A DNA stretch of 6,189 nucleotides. Source: SIG452 sp045580405. Lineage in GTDB: Bacteria > Bacillota > Clostridia > UMGS1840. This document shows, piece after piece, positions 1-5,939 of the stretch. Location of the stretch: contig JAZNNT010000131.1 in NCBI GenBank assembly GCA_045580405.1, positions 1 through 6,189 on the forward strand, given 5' to 3'. The position numbers and the translations under genes were made by a program. Positions within the stretch are counted from its first letter, which is position 1. Each line of letters begins with the position of its first letter. The notes beneath the pieces were generated by a model. It worked only from the letters and a program-made list of their open reading frames with translations. It was not told the DNA's origin and did not search any database.

Positions 1-50
1 CCGCGCGTTTGCAGCTCGGCCCTTTATGGTGACGGAGCTGTATTTTTATT
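1..50 (+). promoter_or_regulatory. 3' end of a probable T-box riboswitch with its terminator hairpin (partial)
   Basis: The window opens with CCGCG, which matches the last five bases of the conserved T-box (GGTGGNACCGCG). This is followed by a hairpin: 10-17 pairs with 35-42 (core CAGCTC/GAGCTG, 8 bp with one G-T pair), then a T-rich run at 43-50. It lies about 85 bases ahead of pheS, where Firmicutes commonly carry a tRNA-Phe-sensing T-box. In that family, uncharged tRNA stabilises an antiterminator that includes the T-box and prevents this terminator from forming. The stem I and specifier codon would be upstream of base 1, so the amino-acid specificity is inferred from the downstream genes. 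The alternative is a plain terminator of an unseen upstream gene. Confidence 0.62.
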
Positions 51-133
51 GCTTCTGTCTCCCTTAGGATTTTGTTTTAGATTTCCAAAAAGTACAAAAA
101 GATACCAAAAGATATAGAAAGGATGAAAATACT
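51..133 (+). other. pheS 5' untranslated leader with Shine-Dalgarno
   Basis: This A-rich stretch lies between the terminator-like hairpin and the pheS start. I see no second promoter in it, so expression probably depends on readthrough of the hairpin. AAAGGA at 118-123 is the likely ribosome binding site, 10 bases before the pheS ATG at 134, which is slightly long. The GGATG there also creates an out-of-frame ATG at 123 (see rejected items). Confidence 0.5.
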
Positions 134-1186
134 ATGGCTGATAAAACCGTAGCATTAAAAGAAAACTTTGCTCTGGCATTATCCAATGTGACCAACATGG
201 AAGAGCTGGAAAAAGTAAGAGTGGAATTTTTGGGTAAAAAAGGCTTCATCACCGAGCTTATGCAGGAGATGAAATCTCTGTCCCCCGAAGAAAAGAAAAC
301 CTTCGGGCAGACTGTGAACGTCTTAAAAAACGAAGTAAACGATGCCATCACCCAAAAAAGAGAAGAATTAAAACAAAAGGAAATCGAGCTGGAAAACAGC
401 CGTATGCCTTTATTTGATTTATCCATGCCTCCTGTTTTGGACAGAGGTTCTTATCATCCTATCACCTTAGTTCAGCGCCAGTGCGAAGAAGTGTTTCGTT
501 CCATGGGCTTCGCCATCGAAGACTATAGCGAAATTGTAACCGACTACGAATGCTTTGAAGCATTAAACATTCCGAAAAACCATCCCGCAAGAGATATGCA
601 GGATACCTATTACTTAGATAACGGTCAGTTATTAAAATCTCATACCTCTGCAGCGCAGAATGCGATTTATAAAAAATATAAAGATGCCTTAATCAATGAA
701 GGCAAACCCATCAAAGCAATTTTCCCCGGCAGATGTTTTCGTAATGAAGCAACCGATGCCTGCCACGAAAACACCTTCTTCCAGATGGAAGGAGTAATGG
801 TAGACAAAAACATTTCCATTTCCAATCTGATTTTCTTTATGAAAACCATGTTATCCGAAGTGTTCCAAAAAGATATTAAAGTGCGTCTTCGTCCCGGCTT
901 TTTCCCCTTTGTGGAGCCCGGCTTTGAGTTGGATATCAGCTGCTTAATCTGCGGTGGGGAAGGCTGTCCCTCCTGTAAGCATAGCGGCTGGCTGGAATTA
1001 TGCCCCTGCGGTATGATTCATCCCGAGGTGTTAAAAGCAGGCGGCATTGACCCTGAAGAATACACCGGCTTTGCGTTCGGTTTAGGCTTAACCCGTCTTG
1101 CCATGATGAAATACGGTGTAAAAGACATTCGTGATTTAAACAGCGGTAGCTTAAAAGCACTGTCTCAGTTTACCGACGATAAATAA
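134..1186 (+). CDS. pheS: Phenylalanyl-tRNA synthetase alpha subunit
   Basis: Catalytic subunit of the alpha2-beta2 class II enzyme that attaches phenylalanine to tRNA-Phe in the cytoplasm. The 350-residue length is normal for bacterial PheS. Residues about 1-90 are charged and helical, as expected for the N-terminal tRNA-binding coiled coil. The catalytic core follows: HPARDMQDTYYL at 150-161, SHTS at 169-172, motif 2 with GRCFRNE at 199-205 through the FFQMEG stretch (215-220), and motif 3 with GFAFGLGLTRLAM at 312-324 (Arg321). A Cys cluster, C-x2-C-x4-C-x2-C at 270-281, resembles that of many Firmicute PheS proteins; two further Cys (290, 292) lie just after it. Motif 3 has Thr320 where Glu is usual, and the tail reads DLNSGSLKALSQF rather than the common FYENDLRFLKQF type. 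pheT follows after 18 bases in the same operon. The ATG at 134 gives the expected N-terminus. Confidence 0.97.
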   Translation: MADKTVALKENFALALSNVTNMEELEKVRVEFLGKKGFITELMQEMKSLSPEEKKTFGQTVNVLKNEVNDAITQKREELKQKEIELENSRMPLFDLSMPPVLDRGSYHPITLVQRQCEEVFRSMGFAIEDYSEIVTDYECFEALNIPKNHPARDMQDTYYLDNGQLLKSHTSAAQNAIYKKYKDALINEGKPIKAIFPGRCFRNEATDACHENTFFQMEGVMVDKNISISNLIFFMKTMLSEVFQKDIKVRLRPGFFPFVEPGFELDISCLICGGEGCPSCKHSGWLELCPCGMIHPEVLKAGGIDPEEYTGFAFGLGLTRLAMMKYGVKDIRDLNSGSLKALSQFTDDK

Positions 1187-1204
1187 GAAAGGGGAGCGAA
1201 AAGA

Positions 1205-3577
1205 ATGATTTTATCAATGAACTGGATTTCGGACTTTGTTGACTTGTCCGGACTGGATAAATTAGACTTAATTGCAAAATTTTCCTTATCTACTGCAGAA
1301 GTGGAAAATGACATCTATCAGAAAGGCTCCGACCTTTCCGGAATCGTGGTAGCGGAAATTAAATCCGTGGAAGACCATCCCGAATCCAAAAAACTGCATC
1401 TTTTGAAAGTGGATATTGGAGAAGGGGACTTGGTGGACGTAGTTTGCGGTGCTCCCAATGTGCGAGTTGGTATGAAAACTGCATTTGCAAAATTAGGTGC
1501 GCAAATCGGTGATATCACCATCGCTCCCAGAAAATTGGCAGGCTACACCTCTAACGGGATGTGCTGTTCTGAAAAAGAACTGGGCTTAAGTGACGAAAAT
1601 GCAGGTATTATGGATATTACCGAAGATGTTGCTTTAGGTACCGACTTAAAAGAACTCTATCAGATTGATGATATTATCTTTGAAGTGGATAACAAATCCT
1701 TAACCAACCGTCCCGACCTATGGGGACACTACGGCATTGCCCGTGAGTTTGCGGCAATTGCAGGCAGAGAATTAAAGCCCCTGCCGGTTGTGGACTTAAA
1801 TGCTTATAACAATTTGCCCAAGGTCGACTTAAAAATCGAAGATTCTTTGTGTCAGAGATATTCCTGCCTGCAGTTTGGCAACATTTCCAAACATGTAAGT
1901 CCCATGAATATGAGAATCCGATTGTTCTATTGCGGCATGAGAGGATTAAACTTCTTAGCAGACTTAACCAACTATTTAATGCTGGAAATGGGTCAGCCGA
2001 TGCACGCATTTGACTCTCGCAATGTGGAAAAAATCCGTGTAAAACGTTTTGACAAACCCTTTAAATTCCAAACCTTAGACGGTGTAGAACGAGATATTGA
2101 CGAAGAAACCTTAATGATTTGCAATGATAACACTCCCGTTGCCATTGCAGGCATTATGGGTGGTTTGGATTCTGAAATTGTGGAATCTACCTCCACTTTA
2201 ACTTTGGAATCTGCAACCTTCGATGCAACCTCTATCCGTAAATCCACCGTTCGTCTGGCACACCGTACCGACGCTTCTATGCGTTACGAAAAGTGCTTAG
2301 ACCCCGAAATGACCACTGTTGCCATTGCTCGTTTTGTAAAACTGTTAACCGAAATTGACCCTGGGGCTACTGTAGTTTCATCCTTAACCGATGAATATCC
2401 CTTCCATTACGATACCGTAAACTTAAGCTTTGAAAAAGCCTTTGTGGATAAATATACCGGCATCAATATCGATAATGCCACCATCGAAAAAACATTGAAA
2501 GCTCTTGGTTTCGGCGTAGATGCAGCGGGAGATACTTTCTCTGTTACCGTTCCTTCCTGGCGTGCTACCAAGGACGTTACCATGAAGGCAGACATCATCG
2601 AAGAAATCACCCGTATCTACGGTTATGATAATTTTGATATCAATACCGCGGCAGTACCGCTGTATCCCGTGAGAGCGGCCCAGGAAAAGAGTGATGAAGA
2701 CCGCATCAAGGATATTTTGGTAAAACGTTATTCCATGCATGAGCTGCATTCCTATGTATGGGCATATTACGATGAGTATAAAGCGTTGGGACTGGTAGTG
2801 GAAGATAATATCAACTTAGTTAGCTCCGTAAACCCCAACATTAAAACCATCCGTAAATCTATCGTTCCCACTCAGCTTTGTCAGGTGAAATATAACACTG
2901 CATACGCTCCCGATTTTAAAGTGTTTGAAATCGGCAGAGTGGTAGAAGGCTTAAAAGAAGATGGTTTATGTAATGAACGCAAAAAACTTTGTATCACCAT
3001 TTATTCCAAAACCCGTGATATGGAAACCATCTACTTTGAACTGCGTGATATTTTGGCAGTTGTTGCGGATGATTTAAAACATGAGGGCTTAACCTTTAAA
3101 ACCAAGGAAGCAACCCATTCTTATCAGCATCCCAAGAACTTAAATGCCATTATCTGTGGCGGAAAACAATTGGGTGAAATCGGTATTGTGAATCCCGTTG
3201 TTTCCAAAAAGATTGATAAAAAAGCAAACATCGTGTATGCAGAAATGGATGTAACCGATTTTGCAGACATCAAAAATAAGAGCATCGCTTATCAGGAAGC
3301 TTCCCGATTCCCGGAAATTGAAATTGACCTGTCCTTCGTTTCTGAAATTTATCAGCCTATTGCAGATGCCATTGCAAATGCAAACTGTGCTTTGATTAAA
3401 AATGTTAAAGTAGTTGGTACCTATATCGACGATGCAGGTAAATCCATCACCTTGCGTATTACCTTCTCCCATCCGGAACGAACCTTAACCAAAGAAGAGG
3501 TTCTTCAGGTAGTAAACGGCATTGTGGATGAATTGGAGGTTAAAAATATCAAGCTGAAAAACGGCTTGCCGATGTAG
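1205..3577 (+). CDS. pheT: Phenylalanyl-tRNA synthetase beta subunit
   Basis: Partner subunit of PheS, responsible for tRNA recognition and for hydrolysis of mischarged Tyr-tRNA-Phe. The 790 residues match the usual bacterial length. Domains in order: short N-terminal segment; tRNA-binding OB fold (about 43-151); linker with NRPD at 168-171; B3/B4 editing domain (about 212-380) with GQPMHAFD at 263-270 and GIMGG at 316-320; B5 domain (about 402-477) ending in EEITRIYGYDNF; inactive class II core-like domain (about 490-685); C-terminal ferredoxin-fold anticodon-binding domain (about 696-788, starting near ASRFPEIEIDLSF). The start ATG at 1205 has a strong site, AAAGGGGAG at 1188-1196, 8 bases upstream, which favours it over Met5. 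The gene is intact. Segments such as NKSLTNRPDLWGHYG and HRTDASMRYEKCLDP depart from the better-known RFERGVDP-type wording and suggest a particular lineage of the family. Confidence 0.97.
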   Translation: MILSMNWISDFVDLSGLDKLDLIAKFSLSTAEVENDIYQKGSDLSGIVVAEIKSVEDHPESKKLHLLKVDIGEGDLVDVVCGAPNVRVGMKTAFAKLGAQIGDITIAPRKLAGYTSNGMCCSEKELGLSDENAGIMDITEDVALGTDLKELYQIDDIIFEVDNKSLTNRPDLWGHYGIAREFAAIAGRELKPLPVVDLNAYNNLPKVDLKIEDSLCQRYSCLQFGNISKHVSPMNMRIRLFYCGMRGLNFLADLTNYLMLEMGQPMHAFDSRNVEKIRVKRFDKPFKFQTLDGVERDIDEETLMICNDNTPVAIAGIMGGLDSEIVESTSTLTLESATFDATSIRKSTVRLAHRTDASMRYEKCLDPEMTTVAIARFVKLLTEIDPGATVVSSLTDEYPFHYDTVNLSFEKAFVDKYTGINIDNATIEKTLKALGFGVDAAGDTFSVTVPSWRATKDVTMKADIIEEITRIYGYDNFDINTAAVPLYPVRAAQEKSDEDRIKDILVKRYSMHELHSYVWAYYDEYKALGLVVEDNINLVSSVNPNIKTIRKSIVPTQLCQVKYNTAYAPDFKVFEIGRVVEGLKEDGLCNERKKLCITIYSKTRDMETIYFELRDILAVVADDLKHEGLTFKTKEATHSYQHPKNLNAIICGGKQLGEIGIVNPVVSKKIDKKANIVYAEMDVTDFADIKNKSIAYQEASRFPEIEIDLSFVSEIYQPIADAIANANCALIKNVKVVGTYIDDAGKSITLRITFSHPERTLTKEEVLQVVNGIVDELEVKNIKLKNGLPM

Positions 3578-3590
3578 TTTTTCGTCGAAC

Positions 3591-3631
3591 AAAAAAGCTG
3601 AAACCAATTTTCATTTGGTTTCAGCTTTTTT
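3591..3631. terminator. Bidirectional intrinsic terminator between pheT and pyk
   Basis: A perfect 17-bp inverted repeat: 3591-3607 (six A, then GCTGAAACCAA) pairs with 3615-3631, around a 7-base loop (TTTTCAT, 3608-3614). On the + strand the GC-containing stem is followed by seven T after pheT; on the minus strand it is followed by six T after pyk. It starts 13 bases after the pheT stop and 23 bases beyond the pyk stop, so it can serve both convergent genes. The A/T ends double as stem base and U-tract. Confidence 0.93.
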
Positions 3632-3654
3632 TGATTGCTTTTTATTTTGTTTTT

Positions 3655-5064
3655 TTACTGCACGTGAATGACCCTTAATGTGTTGGCATTGTCACCTAAC
3701 GGAATCCCTGCGGCAATTACTGCAACATCATTTTTGGTAATATAATTTGCTTCGTGTACCAGCTTGATAGAGTGGGTGAAGAGGGAATCAGAATTTCCCT
3801 GTAATTCCGCCTTCACAGGATACACACCCCACGAAAGTGCCAGCTTTCTGTAAGTCTTTTCGTTGGGAGTGGTTGCCACGATCGGCATATTGGGTCGGAA
3901 TTTTGAAACCATTCTTGCAGTCTGTCCGGATTTGGTTACCACAATGATTACCCTTGCATTTAAGTCATGGGCGGTGGTGCAGGCTGCATGAGAAATTGCA
4001 TCCTGAATGGTGGGTGCAGACAGCGTACTCATAGCAAACCGTTTTTTGTAGTCAATATCCATTTCTGCGCTTCTGGCAATGCGCGACATTGCTTTTACTG
4101 CTTCCACCGGGTATTTTCCCACTGCGGTTTCTCCGGATAGCATAATGGCGCTGGTACCGTCATACACAGCATTTGCAACGTCGGAGGTTTCCGCACGTGT
4201 GGGACGGGGATTGGAAATCATGGATTCAAGCATCTGAGTTGCAGTGATAACACGTTTTCCTGCACTATAGCATTTTTTGATAAGCATTTTCTGGATGGTA
4301 GGGAGTTCTTCAAAGTCGATTTCTACGCCCATATCCCCACGGGCTACCATAATACCGCTGGAAACGGTCAAAATATCATCAATGTTATTCACACCTTCGC
4401 GGTTTTCAATTTTTGCGATGATTTCGATTTCCTCACCGCCGTTAGCATCCAGAAATTTTCTCATAGACACAATATCGTCTGCACGGCGTGCAAAGGATGC
4501 GGCAATATAGTCAAAATCGTTTTTGATACCAAAGAGCAAGTCTTCCTTGTCCACATCGTCCATATAAGGCATATATAATTCGATACCGGGCAGATTCATG
4601 CTTTTTCTGTCACTTAACGGACCGCCGGTTAACACACGGCAAATGATATCCGTATCCTCAATCTTTTCTACAACCAGTTCGATATTGCCGTCGTCTAAGA
4701 GAATTTTATTGCCAACGGTTAAATCAAAGGGGAGCTTCTTGTAGGTGATGGAAACAATGGATTCATTTCCCACAACATCCTTGGTGGTAAGAGTAAAATT
4801 CTGTCCTTCTTTTAGAATAACTTTTCCGTTTTCAAAGGTTTTGATACGAACCTCGGGACCTTTGGTGTCCAAAAGCATAGCAACAGGAAGTCCCATTTCG
4901 TTACGGACTTTTTTAAACATATCGATTCGCTTCTGATGACTTTCGTAATCTCCGTGAGAAAAGTTGAATCTGGCAGTGTTCATTCCGGCCAGCATCATCT
5001 GACGGAGTACGTTTTCGTCATCGGTTGCGGGTCCTAAAGTACAAACAATTTTTGTTTTTCTCAT
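3655..5064 (-). CDS. pyk: Pyruvate kinase
   Basis: Catalyses the last step of glycolysis in the cytoplasm, phosphoenolpyruvate plus ADP to pyruvate plus ATP. From the chosen start it has 469 residues, the size of E. coli PykF. Visible signatures: N-terminal RKTKIVCTLGPA; substrate residues Arg32, Asn34, Ser36 and Asp66; DTKGPEVR at 66-73; the active-site lysine Lys218 in IIAKIEN; metal ligands Glu220 and Asp244 in ARGDMG; Thr276 in ATQMLESM. Glu71 sits at the position that marks potassium-dependent enzymes. The C-terminal domain carries TKSGQTAR (377-384), like the loop that holds the sugar-phosphate effector phosphate, so allosteric activation is likely. The protein stops at RVIHVQ, without the extra PEP-utiliser-like domain of Bacillus Pyk (about 585 residues). 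The ATG at 5064 is preceded by AGAGGAG (5073-5079) at 8 bases; the frame extends 30 bases further to a TTG lacking such a site. Confidence 0.97.
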   Translation of the reverse strand: MRKTKIVCTLGPATDDENVLRQMMLAGMNTARFNFSHGDYESHQKRIDMFKKVRNEMGLPVAMLLDTKGPEVRIKTFENGKVILKEGQNFTLTTKDVVGNESIVSITYKKLPFDLTVGNKILLDDGNIELVVEKIEDTDIICRVLTGGPLSDRKSMNLPGIELYMPYMDDVDKEDLLFGIKNDFDYIAASFARRADDIVSMRKFLDANGGEEIEIIAKIENREGVNNIDDILTVSSGIMVARGDMGVEIDFEELPTIQKMLIKKCYSAGKRVITATQMLESMISNPRPTRAETSDVANAVYDGTSAIMLSGETAVGKYPVEAVKAMSRIARSAEMDIDYKKRFAMSTLSAPTIQDAISHAACTTAHDLNARVIIVVTKSGQTARMVSKFRPNMPIVATTPNEKTYRKLALSWGVYPVKAELQGNSDSLFTHSIKLVHEANYITKNDVAVIAAGIPLGDNANTLRVIHVQ

Positions 5065-5072
5065 GTTGTATA

Positions 5073-5079
5073 CTCCTCT
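5073..5079 (-). promoter_or_regulatory. pyk ribosome binding site that fixes the start
   Basis: Read on the minus strand this is AGAGGAG, 8 bases before the ATG at 5064-5062. It supports the MRKTK start, which also matches the family N-terminus, over the in-frame TTG at 5094. Confidence 0.85.
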
Positions 5080-5107
5080 ATTCTCTAAAAACAATTTCTT
5101 ATTTTAT

Positions 5108-5136
5108 AGTATAACACAAGAAAAACAGTTTGTCAC
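5108..5136 (-). promoter_or_regulatory. Sigma-A-type promoter of pyk
   Basis: On the minus strand GTGACA (5136-5131) is separated by 17 bases from TATACT (5113-5108). The -10 box is preceded by TGT, giving an extended -10 (TGnTATACT). Transcription would begin near 5101, leaving a leader of roughly 37 bases before the pyk ATG. The promoter lies in the short gap after the mecA stop, so pyk can be expressed independently of mecA. Confidence 0.8.
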
Positions 5137-5169
5137 TCTCTTTTTTTAATTTTTTAAAATTTCTTTATT

Positions 5170-5697
5170 TTAGGTCAGAAGTGGTGGTACATCTTCTTCT
5201 AAAAGCAAGGTTCCGTATTCTGTAAGCACCCCTTCCATAAAGTGAGGATTTTCTACCGTATCTCCCAAGTCGCATAAAATTAACTGCATTCTGGACAGCG
5301 ATATTCGGTCTTCAGATGTCAGGACCAGATAGTATTCTTCGTTCATCAGATATACAGCGATTCGCCCCTTCACATATTGTTTTGATAATGTTCCGGCATA
5401 AAATGCTTTCTCTGAGTCTGAAAAAGAAGTAATTATAAGATTCTTTTCACTTCGTTTTTGTTTTTTTGCATCTGTTTTTGTGAGAAAAATTTCGCAGCCG
5501 TCTTGTTTGGAGGGCACCATTTCCAGCACAATCTCCTGATTGATCATTGAAAAACGGAACTCGTTTTCCAGTGCTCCCAGAAGCTCCCACATTAATCGGG
5601 AGGATTCCTCCGGAGCACTTTGGGCGTTCATTTTCAGCATTTCTGCACAGGATAGTGAGATTTTCACCTGGTTTTCATCAATTTTTTCAATTTTCAC
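5170..5697 (-). CDS. mecA: MecA-family adaptor protein (GTG start)
   Basis: MecA-family proteins are cytoplasmic adaptors that deliver substrates, such as the competence regulator ComK in Bacillus, to the ClpC-ClpP protease. From the GTG at 5697 the protein has 175 residues and begins VKIEKIDENQVKISLS, which aligns from residue 1 with B. subtilis MecA (MEIERINEHTVKF, from memory). The N-terminal domain (about 1-75) includes SRLMWELL and ends in CEIFLTK, matching the MecA LEIIVTK strand. A short basic linker (about 75-86) leads to the C-terminal ClpC-binding-type domain (about 87-170), with EEYYLVLT and LTEYGTLLLEED matching RYYLYVD and LEEYGKLIISE. It is shorter than B. subtilis MecA (about 218) because of a compact linker and a missing N-terminal insertion. 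The 66-base longer frame from an ATG at 5763 is not favoured, because that codon overlaps the -10 box. The native substrates cannot be read from the sequence. Confidence 0.85.
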   Translation of the reverse strand: MKIEKIDENQVKISLSCAEMLKMNAQSAPEESSRLMWELLGALENEFRFSMINQEIVLEMVPSKQDGCEIFLTKTDAKKQKRSEKNLIITSFSDSEKAFYAGTLSKQYVKGRIAVYLMNEEYYLVLTSEDRISLSRMQLILCDLGDTVENPHFMEGVLTEYGTLLLEEDVPPLLT

Positions 5698-5706
5698 ACC
5701 TTCCAT

Positions 5707-5713
5707 CTCCTTT
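5707..5713 (-). promoter_or_regulatory. mecA ribosome binding site that fixes the GTG start
   Basis: Minus-strand AAAGGAG ends 9 bases before the GTG at 5697-5695. The in-frame ATG at 5706-5704 directly abuts this site with no spacing and cannot use it. Confidence 0.75.
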
Positions 5714-5761
5714 GTTTGGAGTTTGTTTGAGCCATCAGCATAGAAATACAGGCTCTTCTTC

Positions 5762-5767
5762 ATTATA
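5762..5767 (-). promoter_or_regulatory. Probable -10 box of the mecA promoter
   Basis: Minus-strand TATAAT is a perfect sigma-A -10 hexamer. The -35 region is poor: the 17-base-spaced hexamer is TATCTT. Transcription would begin near 5755, about 58 bases before the GTG start and downstream of the ATG at 5763, which therefore would not be in the mRNA. Confidence 0.6.
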
Positions 5768-5800
5768 ACGGATTTTATGCCGAAAAGATAGCTTAAGTTT

Positions 5801-5828
5801 TTTCCAAATCCTTATTTTTAGTTGGAAA
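5801..5828. repeat. Inverted repeat TTTCCAA-N14-TTGGAAA
   Basis: Perfect 7-bp arms (5801-5807 and 5822-5828) around a 14-base spacer, lying between the divergent promoters. Centre-to-centre spacing is 21 bases, two helical turns, which would suit a dimeric regulator, but arms this short in A/T-rich DNA can arise by chance. Confidence 0.3.
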
Positions 5829-5873
5829 TAGCAGGAAGTTTGGATATGGTTTTTGTATTTTGTGTGAATCGTC

Positions 5874-5901
5874 TTGCCTTTTTTTGAAAATATGATATAA
5901 T
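5874..5901 (+). promoter_or_regulatory. Sigma-A-type promoter of the response-regulator gene
   Basis: TTGCCT (5874-5879), a 16-base spacer, then TATAAT (5896-5901) with TGA directly before it, giving a perfect extended -10 (TGnTATAAT). The start would be near 5908, leaving a leader of about 32 bases. Confidence 0.8.
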
Positions 5902-5939
5902 GGTGTCAAACAGGAAACAAAGTAAAATGGGGTGAGAAA

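Larger units (their letters stand above)
5698..5939. other. Divergent intergenic region between mecA and the response regulator
   Basis: This stretch holds the mecA leader and -10 box on the minus strand and the response-regulator promoter and leader on the plus strand. Between the two promoters it is A/T-rich, with one 7-bp inverted repeat (5801-5828). I see no RNA gene, no small coding frame with a good ribosome binding site, and no terminator. Confidence 0.6.

Noticed and set aside
123..152. Nine-codon frame starting at the ATG within the pheS ribosome binding site and overlapping the pheS start
   Set aside because: Its ATG is part of the GGATG Shine-Dalgarno itself and no independent ribosome site lies upstream; probably coincidental, and the T-box-like leader already explains regulation.
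64..426. Minus-strand open frame opposite the start of pheS
   Set aside because: Low-complexity Ser/Phe-rich translation typical of an antisense shadow of the Lys/Glu-rich PheS N-terminus; pheS is unambiguous.
3140..3472. Minus-strand open frame of 110 codons opposite the end of pheT
   Set aside because: It lies wholly within the well-matched PheT C-terminal domains and its translation resembles no family I know; the same applies to the other antisense frames in pheT.
4277..4510. Plus-strand open frame inside pyk
   Set aside because: It lies opposite the conserved active-site region of pyruvate kinase and has no evident ribosome site; a shadow frame.
5065..5094. N-terminal extension of pyruvate kinase to an in-frame TTG
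   Set aside because: No ribosome site before it, it lies only about 7 bases after the predicted transcript start, and the family begins at MRKTK with a good AGAGGAG site.
5148..5161. AATTTT-TT-AAAATT palindrome after mecA as a terminator
   Set aside because: The stem has no G-C pairs and is followed by A residues, not T, on the mecA strand.
5540..5768. Two overlapping plus-strand frames opposite mecA
   Set aside because: Both are antisense to the conserved MecA N-terminal domain and their translations look non-protein-like.
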